A stretch of 64,000 bases of DNA from Lacinutrix neustonica (GCF_026625145.1 NZ_CP113088.1:2583501-2647500), one strand, 5' to 3'; counted from the stretch's first letter, positions 20,487-31,097 are shown. The notes: generated from the letters alone by a model not told the origin. Translations and numbers: made by a program.

Positions 20487-21163
20487 ATGATTCCAAAACT
20501 TCATTATATATCCCAAGGCCGAGTGTTCAAGAACATATTGATAACATTCAAAATGCTTGTGCTTACGGAGCAGAGTTAGTACAGTTGCGTTTAAAAGCTA
20601 TAGACGAAGCTGTGCTTCTCGAAGCGGCCGAAAAAGCGAGAGCAATCACGAGCCATTTTCAAACACGTTTAATTATCAACGATTATTATAAAATTGCTAA
20701 AGCCGTAAAAGCAGATGGTGTTCATTTGGGTAAAAATGATAGTTGTCCTACGGTAGCGAGAGCCTATATGGAACCTTGGCAAATTATTGGTGGTACAGCA
20801 AATACGGTCGCGGATTGTAAATCACTTATTGATAAAAAAGTCGATTATATCGGGTTGGGGCCTTTTCGTTTTACGACAACAAAAGAGAACTTAGCTCCGG
20901 TTTTAGGGCAACAAGCATATTCAGAAATTCTAAAAGCCTTAAAAACAACAACACCTATTATCGCTGTAGGTGGTATTTCCTTAGAGGCTGTTCCTGAACT
21001 TTTAAAAACGGGGATTCATGGGTTTGCTGTCTCAGAAGAAATCACAAAAAACTTCAATATAATTAGTGAGTTTAACACTTTGTTACGAGGCACGTCACTT
21101 TATGAACAACTTTGGAAACCAGATCAACCAGATCAACCAGATCAACCAGATAAAAAAGAATAG
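20487..21163 (+). CDS. thiE: Thiamine phosphate synthase ThiE (frameshifted)
   Basis: The start at 20487 reads [12 protein letters not shown] deletion at 20519-20522 (CCGA for CCAGA) then breaks the frame, and repair continues [25 protein letters not shown]. Conserved features follow: [39 protein letters not shown] and [12 protein letters not shown]. It couples HMP-PP to thiazole phosphate. The repaired length is 225 residues. The C-terminus ends in four DQP repeats encoded by a 9-bp tandem repeat, beyond the normal fold. It overlaps nothing and lies 1 bp before the thiG ATG. Confidence 0.92.
21119..21152 (+). repeat. 9-bp tandem repeat at the 3' end of thiE
   Basis: CAACCAGAT-type units are repeated nearly four times in phase with the thiE frame and encode an Asp-Gln-Pro tail. 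The array holds several intact CCAGAT sites. Unit number could vary by slippage without shifting the frame. Confidence 0.85.
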
Positions 21164-21164
21164 C

Positions 21165-21938
21165 ATGACAGACGTACTTAAAATAGCAGATAAAACTTTT
21201 AATTCCAGGTTGTTTACAGGCACTGGTAAGTTTAAAAGCTCAGAACAAATGCGTGAAGCGATTAGCGCTTCTAAAAGTGAACTCGTTACGGTAGCTTTAA
21301 AACGAGTAGACCTAAATAATGACGCAGATGACATGCTGGTGCATCTCAAAGAGAACCACATTAACTTGTTGCCCAATACCTCAGGCGTGAGAACAGCAAA
21401 GGAAGCAATATTTGCTGCAGAATTGGCCGGAGAAGCTTTGGAGACGCATTGGGTGAAATTAGAAATTCATCCAGATCCTAGGTACTTGTTACCAGATCCT
21501 ATTGAAACACTTAAAGCTGCCGAAGCACTAGTAAAACTAGGTTTTGTGGTGATGCCTTATATTCATGCCGACCCGGTTTTATGTAAAAGACTGGAAGACG
21601 TTGGTGTGCAATGCGTCATGCCATTAGGAGCACCCATAGGAAGTAACAAGGGATTAAAGACGGTTGATTTTTTAGAAATTATCATAGAACAAAGTAATGT
21701 TCCTGTTATTGTAGATGCCGGTATTGGCGCACCTTCTCATGCCGCTTATGCTATGGAACTAGGTGCAGATGCAGTACTAGTTAACACAGCTATTGCTGTG
21801 TCACAACACCCGGTAGCCATGGGGATTGCCTTTAAAATGGCTGTAGAATCGGGTAGAATGGCGTTTAATGCGAAATTAGCTCCAGTAAAACAACGGGCAG
21901 AAGCCAGTAGCCCTTTAACCTCTTTTTTAGATGCATAA
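21165..21938 (+). CDS. thiG: Thiazole synthase ThiG
   Basis: The product has 257 residues from the ATG at 21165 (the open frame extends further up, but only this start fits the family: [23 protein letters not shown]). Key segments are the Schiff-base Lys in [19 protein letters not shown], and [29 protein letters not shown]. It forms thiazole phosphate from deoxyxylulose 5-phosphate, ThiS thiocarboxylate and dehydroglycine. The last bases overlap the thiH start by 8 bp. Confidence 0.97.
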   Translation: MTDVLKIADKTFNSRLFTGTGKFKSSEQMREAISASKSELVTVALKRVDLNNDADDMLVHLKENHINLLPNTSGVRTAKEAIFAAELAGEALETHWVKLEIHPDPRYLLPDPIETLKAAEALVKLGFVVMPYIHADPVLCKRLEDVGVQCVMPLGAPIGSNKGLKTVDFLEIIIEQSNVPVIVDAGIGAPSHAAYAMELGADAVLVNTAIAVSQHPVAMGIAFKMAVESGRMAFNAKLAPVKQRAEASSPLTSFLDA

Positions 21939-23046
21939 TTTTAAAGCGGTTTTTGATTTATATGATTGGGATACGCTCGAAAAAGAAATTTACGATTGCT
22001 CTGCTCAGGAGGTTCAAGGGGTATTGTTTAAAGATAAAATCACATTAGACGATTTTAAAGTTTTGATTTCTCCTGCGGCAAAGCCTTTTATTGAGCAAAT
22101 GGCACAACGAAGTCATGCGTTAACGAAGAAGCGATTTGGAAATACAATCCAGATGTATATCCCAATGTACCTATCAAATGAATGCGCGAATATTTGTACG
22201 TATTGTGGCTTCAGCATGACGAATAAAATCAAAAGAAAAACACTTTCAGATAAGGAAATACTTCAAGAAGTCGCCCACATTAAAAGCTTGGGGTACAATC
22301 ATATTCTTTTAGTCACTGGTGAAGCAAATAGAACTGTGGGCGTTTCGTATTTAAAAAACGCAATTCGTTTAATTCGTGAACACTTCTCAAATATCAGTAT
22401 TGAAGTGCAACCCCTGGATCAGGAAGAGTACGAAATCCTAATAAAGGAAGGCTTATATGCCGTACTAGTCTATCAAGAAACCTATCATAAAGCAACCTAT
22501 AAAACACACCATCCAAAAGGTAAAAAATCTAATTTTGATTATCGCCTAGAGACTCCAGATCGCTTAGGTAAAGCTGGGATTCATAAAATTGGATTGGGTG
22601 CTTTATTTGGATTGGAAGACTGGAGAGTCGATAGTTTTTACACAGCACTTCATTTAAAATATTTGCAGAAGACCTATTGGAAAACGAAATACTCAATATC
22701 TTTCCCTAGACTGCGACCACACCAAGGTGAAGTTGAACCAAAAGTAGAAATGACAGATGCTGATTTAGTACAATTAATTTGTGCTTACCGCTTATTAGAT
22801 GAAGACTTGGAATTATCGATGTCTACGCGAGAAAGTGAAATTTTCAGAAATAATTGCATCAACCTCGGAATCACTTCTATAAGTGCCGAATCTAAAACAA
22901 ATCCCGGTGGTTATGCGGTTGCGCCGGAATCTTTGGAGCAATTTGAAATTTCAGATGAAAGAAATACCGAAGCCATAAAACAAATGATACAATCGCAAGG
23001 GTATCAAGTGATTTGGAAAGACTGGGAGCGAAATTATTCAGAATGA
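21931..23046 (+). CDS. thiH: 2-iminoacetate synthase ThiH (radical SAM)
   Basis: The product has 371 residues. The radical SAM cluster motif C-X3-C-X2-C is seen in [10 protein letters not shown] (about residue 89), followed by [12 protein letters not shown] and the C-terminal [11 protein letters not shown] block. It cleaves tyrosine to dehydroglycine for ThiG. The presence of ThiH rather than the glycine oxidase ThiO suits an oxygen-limited or facultative lifestyle and is the common Bacteroidota route. The gene is undamaged. Confidence 0.96.
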   Translation: MHNFKAVFDLYDWDTLEKEIYDCSAQEVQGVLFKDKITLDDFKVLISPAAKPFIEQMAQRSHALTKKRFGNTIQMYIPMYLSNECANICTYCGFSMTNKIKRKTLSDKEILQEVAHIKSLGYNHILLVTGEANRTVGVSYLKNAIRLIREHFSNISIEVQPLDQEEYEILIKEGLYAVLVYQETYHKATYKTHHPKGKKSNFDYRLETPDRLGKAGIHKIGLGALFGLEDWRVDSFYTALHLKYLQKTYWKTKYSISFPRLRPHQGEVEPKVEMTDADLVQLICAYRLLDEDLELSMSTRESEIFRNNCINLGITSISAESKTNPGGYAVAPESLEQFEISDERNTEAIKQMIQSQGYQVIWKDWERNYSE

Positions 23047-23053
23047 ATGTCAA

Positions 23054-24121
23054 ATGAATTTATCAACAGCAGAAAAACAACAATACAATCGCCATCTCAT
23101 TCTTGAAGACATCGGGGTAGAAGGGCAATTAAAATTGAAGCAAGCTAGTGTGCTGGTAATAGGTGCTGGCGGATTGAGCTGCCCTGTGTTACAATATTTA
23201 ACGGCAGCGGGCGTGGGCAAAATTGGTATTGTAGATGACGATACTGTAGACCAGTCCAATCTTCAGCGCCAAATACTATACAATCATAAGGATATTAGAA
23301 AAAATAAAGCCGAAGCTGCCGCTAGTCATTTGCAATTATTAAATCCGTTTATCTCCTTTGACACCTATAATGCAAGACTGACAAAAGAGAATGCCTTAGC
23401 GCTATTCAAAAAATACAGTATTATTGTGGATGGTACAGACAATTTCCCTACGCGTTATTTAATTAATGATGCTGCTATATTGTTAAAAAAACCAGTAGTA
23501 TTTGGTTCTATATTTAAATTTGAGGGACAAGTTTCGGTCTTTAATTATAACAATGGTCCTAGCTATAGCTGTTTATACCCAACACCACCGAAGCCAAATG
23601 AAGTTCCGAATTGTTCTGAAATAGGCGTGCTAGGCGTGCTGCCGGGAATCATAGGAAGCTTGCAAGCCAATGAGGTTCTAAAAATCATCCTAGGGCTAGG
23701 AAATGTACTATCGGGTAAATTATTGACTTTTAATGCTTTGTCAATGAAACAAACGATCTTTTCTTTTAAGAAAAATACTACCGTTCGCATGGAAGCATTA
23801 CAGGAGGATTATCAAGCGTTTTGTGGCATACCTAAAGTAACAAAAGAAATAAGTTTTGAAGAATACAAAGCGCAATCTTCACATTATAATCTTCTCGATG
23901 TTAGAACACAGCGTGAACGCGAGGAATGCCATATAAAAAGTATTCATATTCCTTTGGCTGAATTGGCTTTAAGGGTGGGTGAAATCCCTCAAGACAAGTC
24001 GCTTTTAGTATTTTGTAAATCGGGAGTTAGAGGCAAATTGGCTATTGAAATACTTCAAAATAAAGGTTTTAAAGAAACCCTTGTAAATTTAAAAGACGGA
24101 TTGCTAAACGGGGTACCGTAG
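23054..24121 (+). CDS. thiF: ThiF/MoeB-type adenylyltransferase with rhodanese domain
   Basis: Residues 1-245 form an E1-like domain: GAGGLSCPVLQYL binds ATP, and DDTVDQSNLQRQILYN is typical of MoeB/ThiF. Residues 265-355 form a rhodanese domain with active-site Cys in VFCKSGVRGK. In this context it adenylates ThiS and may pass sulfur from its own rhodanese domain. The CLYPTPP and PNCSEIGVLG blocks are MoeB-like, so it could also serve MoaD. I did not find the CxxC zinc pair of classical MoeB. It is the last gene of the thi operon. Confidence 0.9.
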   Translation: MNLSTAEKQQYNRHLILEDIGVEGQLKLKQASVLVIGAGGLSCPVLQYLTAAGVGKIGIVDDDTVDQSNLQRQILYNHKDIRKNKAEAAASHLQLLNPFISFDTYNARLTKENALALFKKYSIIVDGTDNFPTRYLINDAAILLKKPVVFGSIFKFEGQVSVFNYNNGPSYSCLYPTPPKPNEVPNCSEIGVLGVLPGIIGSLQANEVLKIILGLGNVLSGKLLTFNALSMKQTIFSFKKNTTVRMEALQEDYQAFCGIPKVTKEISFEEYKAQSSHYNLLDVRTQREREECHIKSIHIPLAELALRVGEIPQDKSLLVFCKSGVRGKLAIEILQNKGFKETLVNLKDGLLNGVP

Positions 24122-24351
24122 TCTTTGAAAACAGTATGGATTCTAGTGTGTTTCTCATACTATTTGTGGTCAATACAAGCTCTATACTAAAGAGTATGAA
24201 ACGTTTCCTCTTTTCTCGATACTAAGCTTAGTTCTATACAATTAAGACGGCGTAAATAACAAGACGTGTTTTATCCTGTAAATACACATGGAAAACCATA
24301 TATTTATTGCTAAATGACACGTTAGCGACCATTAAAAAAACAACAACAAGA

Positions 24352-25622
24352 ATGAAAAAAATAGGCATTATAATCATTACACTTCTTTTTACTTTTCAAG
24401 TATTCGGTCAAAACAAAAAATTACTGATTAAAAATGTAACCATTATACCACTACATATTAATCAGTTATTAGAAAATAAAGATGTCATTTTAATAAACGG
24501 AGAAATTAAAGAAATTAGAGATCATATAGAAAAAGACACCACCACCTACGATTTAGGAATAATTGATGGACATGAAAAATATCTAATTCCAGCATACGCA
24601 GATGCACATGCGCATCTTCCGGAAAAGGAAAACCTAAACGCTTATTTCTTAATGAATTTACTTAATGGTGTTACTACTCTACGTTCAATGCGGGGGGAAA
24701 TGTGGCATTTAGAAATAAATAAAAAGGATGCGTTCACCCCAAAACTCATTCTTTCTTCTCCGCCAAGTTCTAGAAACGATAACCTATCGGAAATAGAGGC
24801 TAATAACATGATTTCAGCGTACAAAAAGGCTGGCTTTGATTTTATGAAAATCCTCTCTGTAAAAGATGAACAAACATTTGACTATTTAGTAGCATCTGCG
24901 AAAGCTAATGATTTTCAGCTTGCTGGGCATTGTCCTTCCAATGTGGGAATTTTTAAAACCTGTAAAACCAATGTTTTTCAAAGTATTGAACATTTGGGCG
25001 GTTTTTTTCAACTTACCAATGTAGCAGAAATTAATTCAGCCATCAACTTATCTATTACAAAAAATGTTTACCACTGTCCAACCTTAGATTGGTACTTTAC
25101 TGGACAGGTTTCAGAAGAAGAATTACAACACCGTTACGGAGTTCCGTTTTTGCCAACTAAAATGGTGAAAAATTGGGAGGGTAAAATAGCTGCTCACAAT
25201 GTGAAAACGACCAAAGATGAAAGAGAGACCGAAAGAAAAAAGAGCGAAAATCAATTTAATAAGCGGTTAGATTACTTGAAATACATATACAGGCAAGGCG
25301 GGAAGTTGCTATTAAGCCCGGACGCTTCGGGATTTATGGTATTCCAGGGTTTGGCATTCATACAGAAATGAAACATTACGCAAATGCGGGCATTTCGAAT
25401 TTTGATATTCTTAAAGCGACTTGTTATAATTTATCAGAAATGCGGTCTTCACAAAACGAATGGGGCACTATTAAGGTAGGTGCAAAATCAGATATGGTAT
25501 TGCTAAATACTAATCCTCTTAAAAATATTGAAAATGCAAAAAATATAAATGGCATAATATTTAATGGCATGTTTTACTCAAAAACGGAGTTAGAAGAAAA
25601 ACTAAACTTGGAAAAACGTTAG
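24352..25622 (+). CDS. Secreted amidohydrolase family protein (frameshifted)
   Basis: The ATG at 24352 gives the signal peptide MKKIGIIIITLLFTFQVFGQ; an in-frame ATG at 24307 is less likely. The metal-binding HxH is seen in ADAHAHLPEKE (about residue 85). GHCPSN, EHLGG and LSPDAS follow, an order typical of imidazolonepropionase/Xaa-Pro dipeptidase-like amidohydrolases. A lesion at 25327-25330 (TCGG for TCTGG) shifts the frame. Repair gives SPDASGIYGIPGFGIHTEMKHY and a 423-residue protein. The C-terminal GAKSDMVLLNTNPL block is standard. Substrate unknown. Its upstream region resembles that of the UspA-like gene. Confidence 0.82.
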
Positions 25623-26121
25623 CTGACTGAATAAGTCTAAAGAAATGCTAACTGACTGATCAAAATAGTTTTAAAAAAAAATCTTTTTAGGAGACCATAT
25701 CAAACTATATAAAGTTTCAAATAATAGTTGTTGGAATACTATTGCTTGTTCTTTTAATTTTAATAATTGGAAGCGTCATTTTTAATTAATGCTGAGTTCA
25801 ACCCGGAGTGCAACATAGTAATAAATGAATTGCTGGTTTTAGCCTATTTGAAAAAATCGCAAGCTAGCGCTCGACTGAGAGGAGTAGACGGGAAGGCTAC
25901 CCATTATTAAAACAGGAAAGCGACAGCTAAATAGATGGATTTTGTTTATTTTTAATCTTAACTTATCGCAGAGGAGCGCCACTTGAGTAATAGTAATAAA
26001 ACTTGTTTTATTTCATATAATTCACAGGATAAGCCATATATTTATTGTAAAATAATGCGTTGTAGGTAAGCTAAAAAAATGTCACATTGAAAACAGAAGG
26101 AAATTTATTCTGAAGAGCATT
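25623..26121. other. 499-bp intergenic region with no convincing gene
   Basis: I find no complete gene here. A short open stretch (about 25706-25788) could encode one hydrophobic helix (IIVVGILLLVLLILIIGS), but it has no start codon after a stop and may be a relic. Near-direct repeats of the GCTAACTGACTGA type lie at 25621-25660. The last 130 bp resemble the region upstream of the amidohydrolase gene, sharing CATATATTTATTG. Confidence 0.5.
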
Positions 26122-26898
26122 ATGAAAAACATACTCCTGCCAATATCGTTTTCAGAAACGTCAAAAAATGCGCTATACTGTGCTAACTTGATTGCAAAAG
26201 AACATGGAGCAACTCTAAGTTTACTGCATTGTTATTCAGGTTACGAATACAATAGAGAGCATGATTTTGGGGCATTAGGTTACGATGAAGGGGTTAGACG
26301 GATGTTGAAAACGTTTTATACAAAAAACATTAGTAGTATAGAAAGACAACCAATCATACTATTAGCCTGCGAAGGGTCTGTTTCTGATAATATTAGTGAA
26401 ATTAGTCATGAATATGAATTGCTCGTTTTGAGCAGAAGAACGGGTGATCTATCAATATCCAAGATAGGGTTTAGTGATAAATTATTTTATTTGACCACGA
26501 AGTCACCTTGCCCCGTTTTGCTTCTCCCATCCAATAGAGCGGTTTATTCCTTTTCTGAGGTTAAAAACATATGGCATATTCAGAGAAAGGATATTGAGAC
26601 AGATTTGGTTAAACTTCAACTATTAAATTTAAATATTAATCCAAATTTGGTTAAATCCAAATCATTGCAACAAGAAACCTTCCTTTCCCTATTTTGGCAA
26701 AATATTGTTAACTATGCTAAGAACCCTATTGATTCGGAACTAAAGAGAATCACAGAATCATACGCTAGTGAACACATTGATCTCTTGATTTTAGTAAATC
26801 ATAGAAAAGGAATTTTTGAAAATTTTTTGAAAGATGATACGTTCCGGATTATTAGTCAATTTGACATTCCAATTTTAGTTCTACAATCCAATAAATGA
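26122..26898 (+). CDS. Universal stress protein family protein, two tandem Usp-like halves
   Basis: The product has 258 residues. Residues 1-140 are a Usp domain: MKNILLPISFSETSKNALYCANLIAKEHGATLSLLH at the N-terminus and SPCPVLLLPSN at its end. The second half (about 150-258) is a degenerate Usp fold ending in DIPILVLQSNK. The ATP-binding G-2X-G-9X-G motif is not clearly seen in either half, so nucleotide binding is doubtful. Two-domain Usp proteins like this are common in Flavobacteriia. It stands alone. Confidence 0.85.
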   Translation: MKNILLPISFSETSKNALYCANLIAKEHGATLSLLHCYSGYEYNREHDFGALGYDEGVRRMLKTFYTKNISSIERQPIILLACEGSVSDNISEISHEYELLVLSRRTGDLSISKIGFSDKLFYLTTKSPCPVLLLPSNRAVYSFSEVKNIWHIQRKDIETDLVKLQLLNLNINPNLVKSKSLQQETFLSLFWQNIVNYAKNPIDSELKRITESYASEHIDLLILVNHRKGIFENFLKDDTFRIISQFDIPILVLQSNK

Positions 26899-27073
26899 TA
26901 CACAAATGATTCAGCATATCTCTAAATTTTGATTGGCTTTAGTGGTGATCTTCAATTTTATGAAATGCTATCTTTCGAGTATTACATTACTCATATTCAG
27001 TATTTCAATAATTTCTAATAGAATATTTCCAGTGCGAACTAATAAAAGCTGACTTAAACCACATCTTACTAAG

Positions 27074-27674
27074 CTATTCTTTCCACTCCAAGCTCTCCAT
27101 AATTTGTCTAATATCTTTTTGCAAATAATGGGCTGCAGGTAAAATGGAATCGTAATTCGGTTTGGCGTAAAAATAAAGGGAGCCTATTAAAAAGTGATTA
27201 ATACTATCGGTCACATAAAACTGAGACTGTGAGGCGGCGTTACCATCAACATCGTAAAACATACCAAAAACACGACGCTCGGGATTTTCATACACAAACT
27301 CCTCTATAGCATCAGCTTTTTGCGTGTGCTCTTGTGTGAAATTTTGTGCATCCCGCAGAAAGGTCGTTAAGTGGTCTCGGGTTATTTTCAATAGCTTTAT
27401 ACGTTAAGTAAATGGTGCCTTTAAGGTTTGGGTATTCAATATTTACACCATAACTATTCGTTTCACCTTTTAAAGTTTTTGTTTTTAAATGTTTTCCTAA
27501 TGCATTACGATCAAAGGTAAATGGCATTTTGGCAATATCCTCTTTTTTGTAGATAGCTTACGGGTAGTCTAAACGTAAATAAGCTTTAGGCTTAGGTGTC
27601 GGGTCTTCGGTGCAGCTTGTTATTAGACCTATTAACATGACAAGTAAAATAAAATGTTTAATAATTGCTTTCAT
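27074..27674 (-). CDS. gldD: Gliding motility lipoprotein GldD (two lesions)
   Basis: The ATG at 27674 gives a lipoprotein signal ending LITSC, then KPKAYLRLDYP. At 27558-27563 the minus strand reads CCGTAA where CCAGAA is expected (YPEAIYKKED), creating an in-frame stop. A second lesion at 27351-27359 (TCTGCGGG on the minus strand) shifts the frame before DAQNFTQEHTQKADAIEE. Repaired length is 199 residues, normal for GldD. The conserved NAASQSQFYVTDSINHFLIGSLYFYAKPNYDSILPA block is intact. GldD is needed for gliding and type IX secretion in Flavobacterium. It is last in mutY-ssb-gldE-gldD. Confidence 0.9.
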
Positions 27675-27745
27675 AATTTTCAGTCGCAGTATTTCTGTCT
27701 ATGGCCTTCAGTCTTTTCACTAATACCTATATTCTCTTGTCTAAG

Positions 27746-29043
27746 TTAAGGTAAAGAAACTTTAACACGCTTAATGCGTTTTTTATCAAGAGCCTCAATA
27801 GTAAAAACGTAATTTTCGTAATTTATTTTACCACCTTGTCGTGGGAAACTTCCTGAGATTTCTAAAATAAATCCCGCGATAGTCTCTGCTTCTCCCTTTT
27901 TATCTTCAAAAATAAAGTCTTCTTCTAGTTTTATAATTTTATAAAAATCTTTTAAAGTGGTTTTGCCTTCAAAAACATAGTTTTTATCATCTAGTTTTGA
28001 ATAGATAATGTTTTCGTCATCAAATTCATCACTAATATCACCAACTATTTCTTCAATAATATCTTCTAAAGATACTAAGCCTGAGGTGCCGCCATACTCG
28101 TCGACCACCACCGCCAAATGCACTTTCTTTTCTTGAAACTCTGCCATTAAATCATCCAGCTTTTTATTCTCAGGGACAAAGAAAGGCTCTCGTAATAAGG
28201 TCGTCCAATCAAATACTTGTTTGTCAATGTGAGGCAGTAAATCTTTAACGTATAGAATTCCTTCTATAGTATCTATATTATCGGTATATACTGGGATTCT
28301 AGAAAAACCATTTTCAATAACCTCAGGGATAATTTCAGAATAACTCTGCGTTTTATTTAAGGCGAAAATATCTAAACGCGGCCGCATAACCTGTTTAGTA
28401 TCGGTATTTCCAAACGACACGATGCCTTTCAATATTTTATGCTCTTCTTGAGTGGTATCGTGCTCACTGGTTAATTCTAAAGCTTGTGAGAGTTGATTGA
28501 CACTAAGGTTAGATTTTTGTCTCCCTAATTTACTATGGATCCCTAAAGTAATGGCCCGCATAGGGGTGCTTAATGGGGAGATTAAAAAATCTAAAACACG
28601 AAGGGGGAATGCCATAAATGTAGCAAATTTCAAGCTGTTTCTGCTGGCGTATACTTTTGGTAAAATTTCACCAAAGAGCAAAATCAAAAAAGTAACCACA
28701 ACCACTTCTAAAATAAACTTTATAAGAGGGTTGGCTATACCGCTAAAAATGATATTACCTAAAAAAGCAAAAAGGATTACTATGGCAATATTAATAAAAT
28801 TATTAGCGACTAAAATGGTGGCTAACAGTTTTTTAGGTTTTTCCAGTAACCTGGTTATTATGGCCAATGCTTTTGATTTCTGGTTATCTTCAGGTTCTAA
28901 ATCTGAACGTGTTAATGAAAACAAGGCAACTTCAGCCCCGAAATTAATGCAGAACAAAGGAGCAATATAAATAACAGTATAAAACTGGGGATTATCGAAA
29001 AATCGATGGAGGTTATATATAAGAACGTGGGTTCAGGATCCAA
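27746..29043 (-). CDS. gldE: Gliding motility-associated protein GldE, CNNM/CorC-like (frameshifted)
   Basis: A TTG start at 29043 gives MDPEPTFLYITSID, the usual GldE beginning. Four membrane helices of a CNNM (DUF21) domain follow, then two CBS domains (RPRLDIFAL to HIDKQVFDW and VPENKKLDDLMAEF to VGDISDEFDDE), then a CorC_HlyC transporter-associated domain. A deletion at 28938-28941 (CCGA for CCAGA on the plus strand) removes the frame between ALISG and AEVALF. Repaired length is 432 residues, normal. GldE can partly replace or support GldD in F. johnsoniae. Its start lies 24 bp after the ssb stop. Confidence 0.92.
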
Positions 29044-29066
29044 AGGAAAAAGGTTTAGTTAATAAT

Positions 29067-29496
29067 TTAGAAAGGTAAATCGTCATCACTTTGTGCTTTA
29101 CCTAAAGCTTCGGGTTTGGCTTCTGTTGGTTTTTGTGTTACAGCAGATTCACTTTCTTTTTTAGTGGTTAAAAAAGTGAAGTCGGTGGCTTGAATTTCTG
29201 TACTATAGCGATCATTTCCGAGTCATCTTGCCATTTTCTCGGTTTTTAAACGCCCTTCTATATAGACTTTATCCCCTTTGCTTAAATATTTTTCACAGAT
29301 TTCTGCTGCTTTATTGCGAAGTACAATATTATGCCACTCTGTATTCGTTACTTTTTCATTGGTGCTTTTATTAGTATATGTTTCATTTGTTGCTAAGGGA
29401 AAGCGACCCACACAGCCACCGCCTTCGAAATAGTGCATTTTCACTTCATCCCCCAAATGCCCAATGAGCATCACTTTATTTAATGTTCCGAGACAT
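29067..29496 (-). CDS. ssb: Single-stranded DNA-binding protein (three lesions)
   Basis: The ATG at 29496 begins M-S-G-T-L-N-K-V-M-L-I-G once the insertion at 29488-29493 is removed. The OB fold follows (GHLGDEVKMHYFEGGG, NTEWHNIVLRNKAAE, KGDKVYIEGRLKTRKW). Further lesions are +1 at 29237-29242 and -1 at 29218-29221. With all three restored to CCAGA/TCTGG the protein has 142 residues and ends in the acidic tail DDDLPF that binds partner proteins. As SSB is essential, the breaks are most likely sequence errors. The place between mutY and gldE is conserved in Flavobacteriia. Confidence 0.93.
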
Positions 29497-29588
29497 AATT
29501 TACTTTTAAATGTAATAGCAAAATTACAGTTTTACTATTGATAAATTTAAATTTAAGAAAAAAAGAAAGACTTAATGCTTTTAAAAAC

Positions 29589-30629
29589 TTAAAAATTAAA
29601 CTGTTCGATAAAATTACCTATTAAAATGGGGACAGGGAAATCATGAATTTGGTGATGTGAGATACCATGAGCTAAACCAGATTTTAATGATACGATCCAG
29701 AATTTGGTGTATAAATGCTGATGCGATAATTTATGGATGATGTCTTGATCATTATATAGAGAGAGAGTAAAAGTCTTGTTTTTTAATATACTGAGCGCTT
29801 TTAGCTGGTCTTCTATTGCTGAAATTTCAATTGGTTTTTCAGATTCGATTAAAGGAAATTGATACAGATTTTGCCGAGATACCACTGCCTTCTCGTTGTT
29901 CTAAGATGGTTTTTCCGTCTTCCGAAAGTATCACGATAAAATTAAAGTATTTCTTTTTTGCTTTTAAAGCCTTCAGCTTAACTGGTAAAATATCAATAGC
30001 ATTTTCTACTAGACCTTTACATGTACTATTAAAAGGACAAATATTGCAGTCTGGGTTTTTTGGTCTGCACAATCGGCACCAAACTCCATAATGGCTTGAT
30101 TAAAGGTTGCGGGGTGTTTTTGGTCAATTAATTCTTGAGCTAAAGCTTTAAATTCTTTAAAACCTTTACCTGTATTAATAGGAGTGTAAATGCCATAAAT
30201 TCTTGATAGCGCTCTATACACATTACCATCAACGACCGCTGTGGGTTCATTAAAACTTATGGAGGCTATAGCACTAGCGGTATAATCACCCACGCCTTTT
30301 AATTTTATTAGGTCGTTAAAGGTGTTTGGGAATACACCACCCAGGTCCTCTACAATATATTTTGCAGAGGCATGTAAATTGCGGGCTCCGGAATAATAAC
30401 CTAAACCTTGCCATAATTTTAAAACTTGAGATTCTTCGGCTTTAGCGAGATCAAAAACAGTAGGGTAATTGGTGATAAATGCGTCGTAATAAGGCAAACC
30501 TTGAGCCACTTGTGTTTGTTGCAAAATGATTTCTGACAACCAAATAAAGTAGGGGTTTGTAGTGTTGCGCCAAGGTAAATCGCGCTTATTAACTGAGTAC
30601 CAGTTGATTAATTTTTTAGAGACGTTCAT
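29589..30629 (-). CDS. mutY: Adenine DNA glycosylase MutY (two lesions)
   Basis: MutY removes adenine opposite 8-oxoguanine. Visible features are WLSEIILQQTQVAQG, the helix-hairpin-helix LKGVGDYTASAIASI with VDGNVYR, and the iron-sulfur cluster C-X6-C-X2-C-X5-C in CRPKNPDCNICPFNSTC. A NUDIX-like C-terminal domain contains FNFIVILSEDGKTILEQREGSGI. Lesions at 30073-30076 (-1) and 29874-29879 (+1) shift the frame. Repair of the second gives the conserved IWQNLYQFPLIE. Repaired length is 346 residues, as expected. It is first gene of the gld run. Confidence 0.93.
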
Positions 30630-30650
30630 TTATTAAAAAAGATTCGTTTG

Positions 30651-30658
30651 CAAAAGTA
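30651..30658 (-). promoter_or_regulatory. Promoter box of mutY-ssb-gldE-gldD
   Basis: On the minus strand this reads TACTTTTG, matching TAnnTTTG, 22 bp upstream of the mutY ATG. No -33 match was checked with certainty. Confidence 0.5.
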
Positions 30659-30692
30659 AATCTTTATAGCATTAAATTTTAATGAATTAGGT

Positions 30693-30724
30693 TTGAAATA
30701 TTGAATATTAAATGCCTATATTTG
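30693..30724 (+). promoter_or_regulatory. Full Bacteroidota promoter of the HU gene
   Basis: TTG at 30693-30695 and TATATTTG at 30717-30724 are 21 bp apart, fitting the TTG-N19-21-TAnnTTTG consensus. This is the best promoter match in the window, 42 bp before the HU ATG. Confidence 0.7.
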
Positions 30725-30765
30725 CGCACCCTTAAAAGAAATAATAACCCAAATAAGAAAAGAAA

Positions 30766-31056
30766 ATGACTAAAGCTGATTTAGTAGCAAAAATTTCTGA
30801 GAAATTAGGAATTGAAAAAGGAGATGTGCAAGCCACCGTTGAAACATTCATGGAAGAAGTGAAAACATCTTTAGAAGCTGGTGATAATGTATACCTAAGA
30901 GGATTTGGTAGCTTTATCATTAAAACAAGAGCTGAAAAAACTGGTAGAAACATTTCTAAGAATACAACTATCAAAATACCAGCACATAATATTCCAGCTT
31001 TCAAACCTGCAAAAGTGTTTGTAGAAGGAGTAAAAACTAACGTTGACGTAAAGTAA
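30766..31056 (+). CDS. HU/IHF family DNA-binding protein
   Basis: The product has 96 residues, typical of HU. MTKADLVAKISEKLGIEKGDV forms the dimer helices. The arm is NVYLRGFGSFIIKTRAEKTGRNISKNTTIKIPAHNIPAFKPAKVF, with the DNA-intercalating Pro in KIPAHNIPAF. It is an abundant nucleoid protein. The strong promoter upstream and the small basic protein and RNase G downstream form a familiar Flavobacteriia neighbourhood. Confidence 0.95.
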   Translation: MTKADLVAKISEKLGIEKGDVQATVETFMEEVKTSLEAGDNVYLRGFGSFIIKTRAEKTGRNISKNTTIKIPAHNIPAFKPAKVFVEGVKTNVDVK

Positions 31057-31097
31057 TTACAACATAAACGAATTATTAATTTAAAACCAAAGATCTT

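Noticed and set aside
25800-26000. Part of a group II intron or integron in the intergenic region
   Set aside because: No reverse transcriptase, no intron core pattern, no clear attC fold.
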